A DNA stretch of 64,000 nucleotides from an uncultured Draconibacterium sp. (GCF_963676735.1 NZ_OY781464.1:3443001-3507000), one strand, 5' to 3'; positions 52,656 to 61,709 are shown, counted from the stretch's first letter. Notes: a model not told the origin generated them from the sequence alone. Numbers and translations are program-made.

Positions 52656-54410
52656 CTACAATTTTATCAACTCCAAATACATTAACTGTTTATTGCCCGC
52701 CGTATTACCTGCTGACTGCAATGAAATTGATTTTTCGCCACTTTCCTCAATTTCGATTTGGCCCAAATTAACCAGTTCATAATCTTCTCCTGTAGAGTCA
52801 ATTTCAACATCCACTTTCTGCTCACCCAGCTTAACGGCTAATTCAGCTTTTTCGGCGCTCCACATCAGGGCTTCCATGCGGTATTTTCCCGGTTCAGCAT
52901 CAAATATCCACTCCAGCCGCGCACGTTTATCCACCCAATTGGCAATTACCGATTCTGATCCGCTACCTTTTAAAACGGCATGCTCGCCGTACCCCGGATT
53001 GTAAATGTCGGCAAAATCGGCCGGCAATAATATGCTGCCTTCTTTTAGCTGTGGCTTATTGCTGGTTACGGTAATATCGCCTCTGATTTTCACCACAATT
53101 ACCGTATTTATTTCATCAAAAATTACCGAAGGTGCATGCACATGCAAGTCGCCTTCTTCAAATTTCCAGGCAAAATGTTGTTTTGGGTTAGCTAGTAAAT
53201 AAATATCGCGCACTTTGCCTTCCAGTCCGGGTACTTTTAGCAGGCCATCTTTGGGCCAGTCGAACACATGCAGATACAATTTGGTAATACCTTTTTCTTT
53301 TTTTGTGGTGCAACGCCCCCAGGGCAATTTAAAAAACGGGCTGGCACTTGTTCCATAAATCGATTTACCGTTTTGTTGCATCCAGTGCCCCATTTCCTTT
53401 AACCGCTCAACACTGGCTTTTGGAAACTCACCTGTGGCGGTTGGTCCCACATTTAGTAAAAGGTTTCCGCCCTTGCTGGCAATATCTACCAACATTTTAA
53501 TCAGCTCTTCGGTCGATTTCCAGTTTTCGTCGTACCACTTGTAGCCCCAGCTGGTGTTCATGGTCATACACACCTCCCAGTCGTAATCGAGCCCGGTTGG
53601 AGGCACATGCTGCTCGGGTGTTTGAAAATCGCCGGGCCACGGACGATACAAACGGTTATTGGTAATCAGGTTTGGATAATTGTTGGTAACTGCTTGCAAT
53701 GCTTTGGCTGCTTCTTCGGTCATTCCACGTGGTGTATCCCACCACAAAATATCAAGTCCTCCATAGTTTTCCAGAATTTCTTTTACCTGCGGAACAGCTT
53801 TTCCGTTAATATAATTCATCAGCGGTTCGCGTTTCAAATCCGGGTCCCAATGCGGTTTTCCCTGTTCAATGTTCCAGTAGGTTCCGCCCGGCTCGTGCCA
53901 GTCTTGCGCCTGCGAATAATAAAACCCAAGCCGAATTCCCTGCTTTTTACATTCTTCAGCCAATTCTTTCAGTGGGTCACGATTAAAAGGTGTAGCATCT
54001 ACAATATTGTACTTACTGGCTTTTGAATGAAACATCGCAAAACCATCGTGATGTTTCGAGGTGATTACAATGTATTTCATTCCCGCATATTTTGCCAGTT
54101 TCACCCAGGCCTCGGCATCGTATTTTTCAGGATTAAAGTTTTCGGCCAGTTTTTCGTATTCCTTTACCGGAATTTCGGCACGGGCCATTATCCATTCGCT
54201 AATCCCGTTCACACGTTCGCCTTTCCATTCGCCCGCCGGATCGGCATACAAACCCCAGTGGATAAACATTCCGAAACGGGCCTCGCGCCACCATTCCATT
54301 TTCTCATCTTGTGCCAGTTGTTCAGCACTTTTTTCGGGTTGTTGTGCTGGTTTTGGTTGGCACGAAACAAACAGCAAGGCGGCTAAGAAAATTACGAATA
54401 ATCGATTCAT
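52656..54410 (-). CDS. GH29 alpha-L-fucosidase lipoprotein with C-terminal domain
   Basis: About 584 residues from ATG 54410, with a lipobox at LLFVSC. GH29 motifs: ARFGMFIHWGLYADPAGEW, YIVITSKHHDGFAMFHS and the nucleophile Asp225 in DILWWDTPRG. After the catalytic and beta-sandwich domains, an extra ~120-residue C-terminal domain starts near LLPADFADIYNPGYGEHAV and may bind carbohydrate. It is sequence-distinct from the first GH29 at 23897, so different linkage specificity is likely. Outer-membrane or periplasmic. Confidence 0.93.
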   Translation of the reverse strand: MNRLFVIFLAALLFVSCQPKPAQQPEKSAEQLAQDEKMEWWREARFGMFIHWGLYADPAGEWKGERVNGISEWIMARAEIPVKEYEKLAENFNPEKYDAEAWVKLAKYAGMKYIVITSKHHDGFAMFHSKASKYNIVDATPFNRDPLKELAEECKKQGIRLGFYYSQAQDWHEPGGTYWNIEQGKPHWDPDLKREPLMNYINGKAVPQVKEILENYGGLDILWWDTPRGMTEEAAKALQAVTNNYPNLITNNRLYRPWPGDFQTPEQHVPPTGLDYDWEVCMTMNTSWGYKWYDENWKSTEELIKMLVDIASKGGNLLLNVGPTATGEFPKASVERLKEMGHWMQQNGKSIYGTSASPFFKLPWGRCTTKKEKGITKLYLHVFDWPKDGLLKVPGLEGKVRDIYLLANPKQHFAWKFEEGDLHVHAPSVIFDEINTVIVVKIRGDITVTSNKPQLKEGSILLPADFADIYNPGYGEHAVLKGSGSESVIANWVDKRARLEWIFDAEPGKYRMEALMWSAEKAELAVKLGEQKVDVEIDSTGEDYELVNLGQIEIEESGEKSISLQSAGNTAGNKQLMYLELIKL

Positions 54411-54664
54411 GGTCATAAGTTTATCGTTTTATCTACTGGTATAAAGTTCGAAATAATTATTACAAAAACAGACCATTCGGACCGCTTTGTTCAAATTATT
54501 TCAATGTAGGTATGGCTTTACAATACAAGTTAGCTTTACTCATCTGCAAAACGTAATTATTTATCCCCTCAAAAAGCCCGTCTGTCTTAATAGCTTGTTA
54601 ATGCCCGTCAGGTATTTTTAAGTTGAACAGAAATTTAGTTAATTAGCTTTTCATTTAAAAGAAA

Positions 54665-55447
54665 ATGACAAACAGAACTTGCCTTATTTTTTGCAACTGC
54701 GGCGCCGGTATTATTTCAGATGAAAAGAAAAAAGAACTGGCTGCAGCTTTTCAGCAACTTCCGCTTGATGTTTACGAGCTGCACGACCTGTGTGCTTTTT
54801 CGTTAAACGAAACAGTTTTTTTACACGACCTTGAAAAAAAATACGATAAAAAGCTGATTGCCGCCTGCTACCCGCGAGCCATAAAAAATATGTTTGTACA
54901 AAACCAGGTAAATCTCAGCAATTTCGAGGTAATTAATTTTCGTGAAGCTGATGCAGCTCTAGTTACTGCCGAGATAGTTGAAAAAATAGAAAGCAGTCAA
55001 AAAGAAAACCGTTACGAAGTAAAAAAAACAGGGCTTGATGTTCCGGCCTGGTACCCCATCATCGACCAATCGCGGTGTACACTGTGCGGACAATGTGCAC
55101 GTTTTTGCGTTTTTGGTGTTTATTCGTACAACAAAAAAAGCCTCGAGGTGGTGAATCCTTTATCGTGCAAAAACAACTGCCCGGCCTGCGGACGCACCTG
55201 CCCGGCATCGGCCATCATTTTTCCGCGGCTACCTGAGAACTCCACTTTATCGGGAGCCGAACCTGCAGAAAGCAGCACAAGCACCGGCAACAATAAAAAC
55301 AACAGCTTGTTTGTTATGCTGAACGAACGCAACAATGCCCGTAGAAATATTTTCAGGCAAGGAACTATTCAACAAGCCGAACAAGAAAAAAAACAAGCCC
55401 TTGAGGAACTAAAAAACAGCTTAAAAAACAAAAAAGGGAATGCTTAA
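54665..55447 (+). CDS. HdrA-N-like / two-[4Fe-4S] ferredoxin protein
   Basis: 260 residues. The first half is like the N-terminal domain of HdrA: CLIFCNCGAGI (Cys6, Cys10, Cys12) and LIAACYPRAIKNMF, close to the AACSPR motif. Two [4Fe-4S] ferredoxin motifs follow: Cys138, 141, 144, 148 (CTLCGQCARFC) and Cys168, 172, 175, 179 (CKNNCPACGRTC). A Lys/Glu coiled-coil end (QQAEQEKKQALEELKNSLKNK) closes the chain. No FAD domain. First gene of the operon; it overlaps the radical SAM gene by 8 bp, so it may be the electron donor of that enzyme. Confidence 0.85.
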   Translation: MTNRTCLIFCNCGAGIISDEKKKELAAAFQQLPLDVYELHDLCAFSLNETVFLHDLEKKYDKKLIAACYPRAIKNMFVQNQVNLSNFEVINFREADAALVTAEIVEKIESSQKENRYEVKKTGLDVPAWYPIIDQSRCTLCGQCARFCVFGVYSYNKKSLEVVNPLSCKNNCPACGRTCPASAIIFPRLPENSTLSGAEPAESSTSTGNNKNNSLFVMLNERNNARRNIFRQGTIQQAEQEKKQALEELKNSLKNKKGNA

Positions 55448-56612
55448 ACAGATTTTGAAAACAGATAAAAAATGCCTGTATAAATTTGCCTGGAATATGG
55501 GATTTAAGGGCGCCCGTGGCATTCAGCGTTTTCAGAAACGTTTGAAAAAGGGGGATTTTTTTCCTGCCTTTCATTTTATTTCGGTTACCGACGACTGTAA
55601 CCTGAATTGCCAGGGCTGCTGGGTAACGCACAAAAAACAGAATGCCCGTATGTCGCCCGAAATGTTGGATTCTATCATCACCCAATCAAAAGCCAAAGGA
55701 TCGTACTTTTTTGGCATACTGGGTGGCGAACCCCTGCTATACAAACCTCTCTTCGATGTTTTTGAGAAACACTCCGACTGCTATTTTCAGCTATTTACCA
55801 ACGGAACATTACTTACAAAAGATATTGCTGAACGCTTACGCCAGCTTGCCAATGTATCGCCACTTATAAGTTTTGAGGGAGATGTGGAAATTGCCGATGT
55901 GCGCCGTGGCGGAAAAAATGTGTACAAAAAAGCCCAGGCCGCTATCGATCACTCAACACAGGCAGGACTGGTAACCGGCGTAGCGATGAGTGTGTGCAAA
56001 TCGAACCTCGAACTGGCTTTTTCTGATGAATTTATTCATTCGCTTATTAGTCGCGGGGTGTTGTATTTGTGGTACTACATATACCGTCCCGCCGGGCAAG
56101 ATGCTAATGTTGAGCTCTGCCTTTCGGCTGAAGAAATTCAGGAACTTCGCCAGTTTATTGTTGACGCCCGCCGCAAATACAACATTGCCATTATTGATGC
56201 CTACTGGGACGAGAACGGCAAAGGTCTGTGTCCGGCAGCATCGGGCTTAAGTCACCACATCAATGCATCGGGCGATATTGAACCTTGTCCGGTAATTCAG
56301 TTTGCCACTAACAATGTTGCCGATGGCGATTTGGAAAGCATTTATCGCAATTCAACCTTTTTAGCAGGCTTTAAAACAGAAATTCCAAAACTTACAACGG
56401 GCTGTGTTGTTATGGACAATCCGCAGTGGCTGGTTAATTATACACAACAAAATGCAGCAAAAGATACATCGGGAAGAGGAAACGAAGCCGAACGCCTGAG
56501 CCGCATGGCAGAAGTTTCCAGTCATGGCTCGGCCAAAGAAATCAGGGAAAAAAGCTGGATGTATCGTTTTGCAAAAAAAAGGGCCTTTTTTGGATTTGGC
56601 GCCTATGGATAA
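55440..56612 (+). CDS. Radical SAM enzyme of the terpenoid operon
   Basis: 390 residues. The SAM cluster motif is Cys53-x3-Cys57-x2-Cys60 (CNLNCQGC) with a GGEP motif after GSYFFGILGGEPLL. Further Cys (KGLCPAASG, EPCPVIQF, TTGCVVMD) suggest an auxiliary cluster of the SPASM/twitch kind. The overall shape recalls HpnH-type hopanoid radical SAM enzymes, but the resemblance is general. It sits between a ferredoxin-like gene and a prenyl synthase fusion, with 8-bp overlaps on both sides, so its substrate is probably an isoprenoid; that is an inference from context. Confidence 0.85.
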   Translation: MLKQILKTDKKCLYKFAWNMGFKGARGIQRFQKRLKKGDFFPAFHFISVTDDCNLNCQGCWVTHKKQNARMSPEMLDSIITQSKAKGSYFFGILGGEPLLYKPLFDVFEKHSDCYFQLFTNGTLLTKDIAERLRQLANVSPLISFEGDVEIADVRRGGKNVYKKAQAAIDHSTQAGLVTGVAMSVCKSNLELAFSDEFIHSLISRGVLYLWYYIYRPAGQDANVELCLSAEEIQELRQFIVDARRKYNIAIIDAYWDENGKGLCPAASGLSHHINASGDIEPCPVIQFATNNVADGDLESIYRNSTFLAGFKTEIPKLTTGCVVMDNPQWLVNYTQQNAAKDTSGRGNEAERLSRMAEVSSHGSAKEIREKSWMYRFAKKRAFFGFGAYG

Positions 56613-58197
56613 TATGGAAAAAACAAATGGCCTTTTAAAAGTTCCGGAAGAATCGTTTGTGCGCAATAAAATGCGTACAGCAGCGGTAGCGATGGTTGAA
56701 AAGTACCAGCTGCTGCCACCGGCAAAAATAGGCAAGCTTGAGCAGTTGGCCCTGAAGCTGGTGCGCGATTTGGAGCTTTCAGAACATTACATTCCGTTTG
56801 CCATGGTATTGCTTGGAAACGAATCGTGGCGAAAAACGATAAAAGCCACGCCTACCAACCGCCGGCTCTTGTTATTGCCCCAATGCCTGAACAACAAGGA
56901 GAAATGCCAGGGTATGTTCGACGAGTTGGGGTTGAACTGTGCCGGCTGCAAAGCCTGCCCCATCGACGATGTACTGGTGGAAGCTGAGGCCATGGGCTAT
57001 GCCAACCTGGTGGCCGAAGGAACTACTGTTGCTGTTGGTCTGGTTGAAGAAGGATCGATTGATGCCGTAATTGGCGTAAGCTGTATGCCGGTTTTACAAC
57101 GATCATTCGATCCGGTTTCAAATGCTGCAGTGCCGGTAATTGGTATTCCCCTGCTTTATGATGGTTGCGAGAATACCCGCGCCGATATAAAATGGATACT
57201 GGATGAATTACGCTCGTTTGAAACCAACGAGCAACACCAACCAATTTCGGTGTCGTTGCTAAAAAACAGAATACAAGAGTTTTTTACGGAAGAACACCTC
57301 CGAAAATTCATTCCCGGCCGCGACCAAACAGAACAGGTAGCATTGGAATACATGTTGATAAACGGACAACGAATAAGGCCTTTGCTTACAGCGCTCAGTT
57401 TCGTGGCCTACACCGGACTTGAGAAAGCTACCCACCTGCTGCCTCTCACCATAATAATCGAATGTTTTCATAAGGCTTCGCTTATTCACGACGATATTGA
57501 AGACAATGCACAACACCGTTACAATGCTAAAACTGCACATGCAAAATACGGTATTGCCCAGGCAATAAATGTAGGCGATTACCTGATTGGAAAAGGCTAC
57601 GAGATTTTAAGTGATTTAAGTGTTCCAGATGAAACTCTGAAAAGAAGCCTGCGCTTTATTGCCCGCTCGCACATCAAACTTACACGTGGGCAGGGAAATG
57701 ATATTCTTTTTAACAGTGGGCAACTGAACCTGCGCACGCCGGAAATGATTGAGGTGTTTAAGAACAAAACCGGCGAAGCCATAAAAGTGGCTTTATTAGT
57801 GGGAGCCATTGTTGGCAATGCGCCGGAACAGGATCAGCAAACGCTGGAAAAATTTGCGGATTTTATGGGCATTGCCTACCAAATTCGCGACGATCTGAAT
57901 GAATACGAGGAGAAACACAAGGAGGAAAAAACCGGCGATTACCCGTTTTTACTGGCATTGCTTAACGAGCATTTGGCCAAACAAAACCAAAAGACTCCAA
58001 TCTTACTGACAGAGCAGGTTGTTGCTTTCAGAAAAATGATTGAAGAGCATAAACTTAAAGTTAAAGCAGAGAAAATGTTGCAAGACTTTGTTGGCAATTG
58101 TTACGCAGAGCTGGACAAACTGAACAATGCCAAACTTCGGCTGAGCCTTTATGGTGTGATGGGAAAAATTTTTAAGTCTGAAACCTCTAATGAGTAA
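56605..58197 (+). CDS. DUF116-polyprenyl diphosphate synthase fusion
   Basis: About 530 residues from ATG 56605, which overlaps the previous stop by 8 bp. Residues ~85-200 are a DUF116 domain with Cys94, 101, 112, 115, 118 and 160 (LPQCLNN, NCAGCKACPIDD, GVSCMP). From about 245 on there is a trans-prenyltransferase with the first Asp-rich motif DDIED (Asp296-Asp300), GQRIRPLL, LTRGQGNDILF and a second motif DDLNE (429-433) where the last Asp is Glu. It should make a long-chain isoprenyl diphosphate; the role of the iron-sulfur-like DUF116 part is unknown. Confidence 0.88.
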   Translation: MDNMEKTNGLLKVPEESFVRNKMRTAAVAMVEKYQLLPPAKIGKLEQLALKLVRDLELSEHYIPFAMVLLGNESWRKTIKATPTNRRLLLLPQCLNNKEKCQGMFDELGLNCAGCKACPIDDVLVEAEAMGYANLVAEGTTVAVGLVEEGSIDAVIGVSCMPVLQRSFDPVSNAAVPVIGIPLLYDGCENTRADIKWILDELRSFETNEQHQPISVSLLKNRIQEFFTEEHLRKFIPGRDQTEQVALEYMLINGQRIRPLLTALSFVAYTGLEKATHLLPLTIIIECFHKASLIHDDIEDNAQHRYNAKTAHAKYGIAQAINVGDYLIGKGYEILSDLSVPDETLKRSLRFIARSHIKLTRGQGNDILFNSGQLNLRTPEMIEVFKNKTGEAIKVALLVGAIVGNAPEQDQQTLEKFADFMGIAYQIRDDLNEYEEKHKEEKTGDYPFLLALLNEHLAKQNQKTPILLTEQVVAFRKMIEEHKLKVKAEKMLQDFVGNCYAELDKLNNAKLRLSLYGVMGKIFKSETSNE

Positions 58198-59023
58198 CTC
58201 AAATAAAATTGCGATTTATAAAAAGCTGGTTCGGCGACTTTCTTATGGATTTAAAACATTATCGCCCGAAATACAAGAGGAAATTATAGGATTTATTCGA
58301 AGTCAGCAACACGCTTCGGGTGGTTTTTGCGACCGTGCCGGAACACCCGATCCTTACTACTCGTTGTTTGGCTGCTGGTTGAGTTTAGCCACCGGAATGG
58401 AGACGGAGATTGAGCACTTAAAAACCTATATTTCAAAGTTCCCAAAAACACAGAGCACTGTTGAAGAACTGGCGCTAAACCTAATGAACTCAGCGTTGTT
58501 TCCACAGCAAAAAAACGAATCTTTATTTTCCTTGCTTCGAAAGGTTTTTTCAGGGCACAACTTCATGGATATTTCGTACCGCTTTTTTCTGCTGGCATTA
58601 ACCATTGATGCCACTGCCAAAAGTCGCTTTGTTTTTAACCTGATGGCACGTGTTTGGCTCCCCTTTTACAAGGTGAAAAAAAACTCGCCTTGTAGTCTGA
58701 TGGCTGCACTGTGTTTTGCACGTTTCGATATGGGATTAGGCTACAAAAATCACCAAAAATTATTGGTGGAGTTTCACCAGAAAAAAGCAGGGTTCAGAAC
58801 TTTTGAAAGCACTCCTTTTAGCGACACTCTATCAACCGGCGTGGCACTTTTTGCTTTAGCCGAAACCAATTATGATCTCCGCCTAATCACTCCGGACTGT
58901 CTGGATTTTATTCAAATGAATTATCTTTCAGGAGCTTTTTTATCGGGCGACGGCGATGTAACCCGCGATTTAGAGTATACTTTTTACGGGCTGCTCGCTG
59001 TAGGAAGCCTTATGAAGGATTAA
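58190..59023 (+). CDS. Short prenyltransferase-toroid protein
   Basis: 277 residues of the alpha/alpha-toroid type shared by protein prenyltransferase beta subunits and terpene cyclases. Typical segments: IRSQQHASGGFCDRAGTPDPYYSLFGCWLSLA, FSDTLSTGVALFALAETN and SGAFLSGDGDVTRDLEYTFYGLLAVGSL. No DXDD motif, so it is not by itself a class II cyclase; it may be a partner or a prenyl-binding protein. It overlaps the synthase gene by 8 bp and precedes the cyclase gene by about 125 bp. Confidence 0.8.
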   Translation: MSNSNKIAIYKKLVRRLSYGFKTLSPEIQEEIIGFIRSQQHASGGFCDRAGTPDPYYSLFGCWLSLATGMETEIEHLKTYISKFPKTQSTVEELALNLMNSALFPQQKNESLFSLLRKVFSGHNFMDISYRFFLLALTIDATAKSRFVFNLMARVWLPFYKVKKNSPCSLMAALCFARFDMGLGYKNHQKLLVEFHQKKAGFRTFESTPFSDTLSTGVALFALAETNYDLRLITPDCLDFIQMNYLSGAFLSGDGDVTRDLEYTFYGLLAVGSLMKD

Positions 59024-59148
59024 AATAGAATGAGGAACAATGATTAACAGTTTTTAATTTTTGAAGGAGTTAACAAAAAGCAAAATTTTGCGACTCTGCG
59101 ACAAAAAATTCTTTGTGTCTTCAAGACTTTGTGTTTAAATTATTGAAA

Positions 59149-60960
59149 GTGAAAAAAGAAGAGTTGGAAATACGTTTTAAGGAACTGAGCAATATTTTGC
59201 TTGATGAATTGAACGATGATGGTTTCTGGTCGGGAAAATTATCGTCGAGTGCACTTGGTGTGGCAGTAGCAGTTACAGCACTGCATTTCCACAATGCATC
59301 AATTCATCAAAAAGAAATTAAAAAGGGCCTTGAATGGCTTTCTTTACATCAGAATGGCGACGGTGGTTATGGCGACACCCCCGAAAGCCCGGCAAATATT
59401 TCAACCTCTTTGCTTTCTTATGCGGCATTGAATCTATACGCAGAAAATAATCCTGAGGTAAAAGCTACTCAGCAAAAACTAGCAGATTACCTGTTTACAC
59501 AAAATGTTGATGTTCGCTCTGACCAGGTGGCCCAGGTTATTCTTAACCATTACCAAAAAGATTATACATTCTCGGTTCCCATTTTAACCATGTGTGCGCT
59601 TTGCGGCATTCCGGGCGACGATGGATTTAAACACATCCCGCAATTGCCCTTTGAACTGGCATTATTGCCACGCCGCTTTTATCGCTTGCTAAATTTAAGT
59701 GTGGTAAGCTATGCCATTCCGGCACTAATTGCTGTCGGTATAGTGGTGTTTCGCAAGAAAAAAACAAATGGACTAACACGTTCCATCCGGGCAAAAGCCG
59801 AAAAGAAAGCGCTTAAAATTCTGGAACAATTGCTGCCGGAAAGTGGTGGTTTTCTGGAAGCTATTCCGCTAACGGCATTTGTTGCACTAAGTTTAATAAA
59901 CGCAGGCTTAAGAGATTCTGTAATTGTTGACAAAGGAATTGCCTTTTTAAAGCGCACCCAACGCAACGATGGCAGCTGGCCTATTGATATCGACCTCTCT
60001 ACCTGGGTTACCACACTCAGCATAAAAGCTTTGGGCGAGCGTAAAAACGAAGTCTTGCCGGAGAGGCAACAAAAACGAATTGTTAATCATTTACTTTCGG
60101 TGCAAAATAAAACCATTCATCCGTTTAACGGCACTTCGCCGGGAGGCTGGGGCTGGACCAATTTCTCGGGATCGGTACCCGATTGCGACGATACCCCCGG
60201 AGCAATTCTGGCACTTCTTATGTTGGCGCCGCACCATACAATCAGGGAGGAAATGCTGGCAGGTGGTGAATGGCTACTTCAACTACAAAATAACGATGGC
60301 GGTTTCCCTACATTCTCGCGGGGCTGGGGCAAACTACCTTTCGACCAAAGTTGTGCCGATTTAAGCGGACACTGCCTTTTAGCACTTGCCAAACTGCTGG
60401 ATGCATACAATTCTGATTTAAATGCGAAGCAGAAAAAACAATACTTAACAGCTATAAATAAAGCCATGGCTTATCTGAAAAAAAACCAAAAAGAAAACGG
60501 ATCGTGGCTGCCGCTTTGGTTTGGCAACCAACACTCCAAAAATCATGAAAATCCGGTGTACGGAACGGCGCGGGTACTCACGTATTTACTGAAAACAAAA
60601 GTAGTGTTGAAAGACGAACCCGTACTGTTGAAGAAAATAGAAGAAATGAATTCTGCAGGAAAGAACTTCCTTTTGAATGTTCAGAATATAGATGGTAGCT
60701 GGGGTGGCGATTCTGGAATTAAAGGCTCGATTGAAGAAACAGCACTTGCCATTGCTGCTTTGAGTGACGTAAAATGGACTGCCGAAATTGAAAAAGGCTT
60801 CAACTGGCTGAATAATTATTACCAAAAAAACGGCTTAAAAAAAGCCCCTATCGGGTTGTACTTTGCCTCGTTGTGGTACGATGAGAAGCTGTATCCTTTA
60901 ACCGCTTACCTCGAAGCCATAAGTCTGACTTCGTTTCGAAAGGAAATAATTAAAAGCTAA
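59149..60960 (+). CDS. Squalene-hopene-cyclase-like class II terpene cyclase
   Basis: About 603 residues, the length of squalene-hopene cyclases. The catalytic motif is DCDD at residues 345-348 (VPDCDDTPGA), close to the DXDD of A. acidocaldarius SHC. QW-type repeats occur at QRNDGSWP, QNNDGGFP, NQKENGSW and QNIDGSWGG, and the end (GLYFASLWYDEKLYPLTAYLEA) is as in SHC. One hydrophobic segment (SYAIPALIAVGIVVF) fits membrane insertion. No ATG start; GTG 59149 is preferred, though TTG 59143 and TTG 59113 are possible. Substrate may be a polyprenyl product of the neighbouring synthase. Confidence 0.88.
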   Translation: MKKEELEIRFKELSNILLDELNDDGFWSGKLSSSALGVAVAVTALHFHNASIHQKEIKKGLEWLSLHQNGDGGYGDTPESPANISTSLLSYAALNLYAENNPEVKATQQKLADYLFTQNVDVRSDQVAQVILNHYQKDYTFSVPILTMCALCGIPGDDGFKHIPQLPFELALLPRRFYRLLNLSVVSYAIPALIAVGIVVFRKKKTNGLTRSIRAKAEKKALKILEQLLPESGGFLEAIPLTAFVALSLINAGLRDSVIVDKGIAFLKRTQRNDGSWPIDIDLSTWVTTLSIKALGERKNEVLPERQQKRIVNHLLSVQNKTIHPFNGTSPGGWGWTNFSGSVPDCDDTPGAILALLMLAPHHTIREEMLAGGEWLLQLQNNDGGFPTFSRGWGKLPFDQSCADLSGHCLLALAKLLDAYNSDLNAKQKKQYLTAINKAMAYLKKNQKENGSWLPLWFGNQHSKNHENPVYGTARVLTYLLKTKVVLKDEPVLLKKIEEMNSAGKNFLLNVQNIDGSWGGDSGIKGSIEETALAIAALSDVKWTAEIEKGFNWLNNYYQKNGLKKAPIGLYFASLWYDEKLYPLTAYLEAISLTSFRKEIIKS

Positions 60961-61709
60961 ATTTCGGCAACCTGCTTATTTTTCAGTGTTCCATCTTCCA
61001 TTATGACAGCATAGAAATAACCGGCGCCAAAATCCTTTTCCAGCGTAAGTTTTCCGTTAAAAGTAACCACATCGCCTACTTTCACGTTAGCCTGTGTTGT
61101 TATGGTAAGATCGAAACTACCACCAACGCCGGTACCATCCTGAATATGTACCCAGTTCTTCCCCATTACCCGATTGTTCACTTTTACTACCACGCCACGA
61201 ATTTCAAACTCCTTACTGCTAAATTTTTCCTTTTGTGCAAAAACCTCAGCAATAGTCAATTCTCCTTCCACTTTGTTAATATTCACCTCTTCCACATTTG
61301 GAGAAACTTTTCCCTGATGCGTTGCAGGGTTTCCTCTGTTAGTAGATGCAGGCGTTGAAGTTGTTCCGGGTGTTCGGCTAATTTTACTCACAAAGTAAAT
61401 GAGCTCAAAAGTTTTGTCAATCTCTTTACTGTGAAAATTTTGCATGGGCAAGGCATCAAAAAAATAGAGTACTTCGCCGGGATTTACATTTTGTTTTGCT
61501 ATGGCAATCCACTTCTCCTTACTATCTTCCTTTGCACTGATGTAGGTGTATGTATTTCCCTGAATAACTTCCGAAACCTTAATCATATTAAATACGCTCT
61601 CGTTTTGCGCCTGGTCCGGTGTGCCTTTTCTATTTCCATTACATGCCAACATCAAGCCGGCAATTATTAATATCAACGGTATTTTTACCCATTTTTTATC
61701 CATCCTCAT
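60957..61709 (-). CDS. Lipoprotein with C-terminal OB-fold
   Basis: 250 residues, lipobox at LMLAC (Cys23). An N-terminal ~100-residue domain (YTYISAKEDSKEKWIAIAKQNVNPGEVLYFF) is joined by a Thr/Pro-rich linker to a C-terminal OB-fold of the nucleic-acid-binding kind (GVVVKVNNRVMGKNWVHIQDGTG, VGDVVTFNGKL). Such proteins are common in Bacteroidota with unknown role. The stop codon overlaps that of the terpene cyclase on the other strand (60957-60960), so the two transcripts converge with no room between. Function not assigned. Confidence 0.82.
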   Translation of the reverse strand: MRMDKKWVKIPLILIIAGLMLACNGNRKGTPDQAQNESVFNMIKVSEVIQGNTYTYISAKEDSKEKWIAIAKQNVNPGEVLYFFDALPMQNFHSKEIDKTFELIYFVSKISRTPGTTSTPASTNRGNPATHQGKVSPNVEEVNINKVEGELTIAEVFAQKEKFSSKEFEIRGVVVKVNNRVMGKNWVHIQDGTGVGGSFDLTITTQANVKVGDVVTFNGKLTLEKDFGAGYFYAVIMEDGTLKNKQVAEI

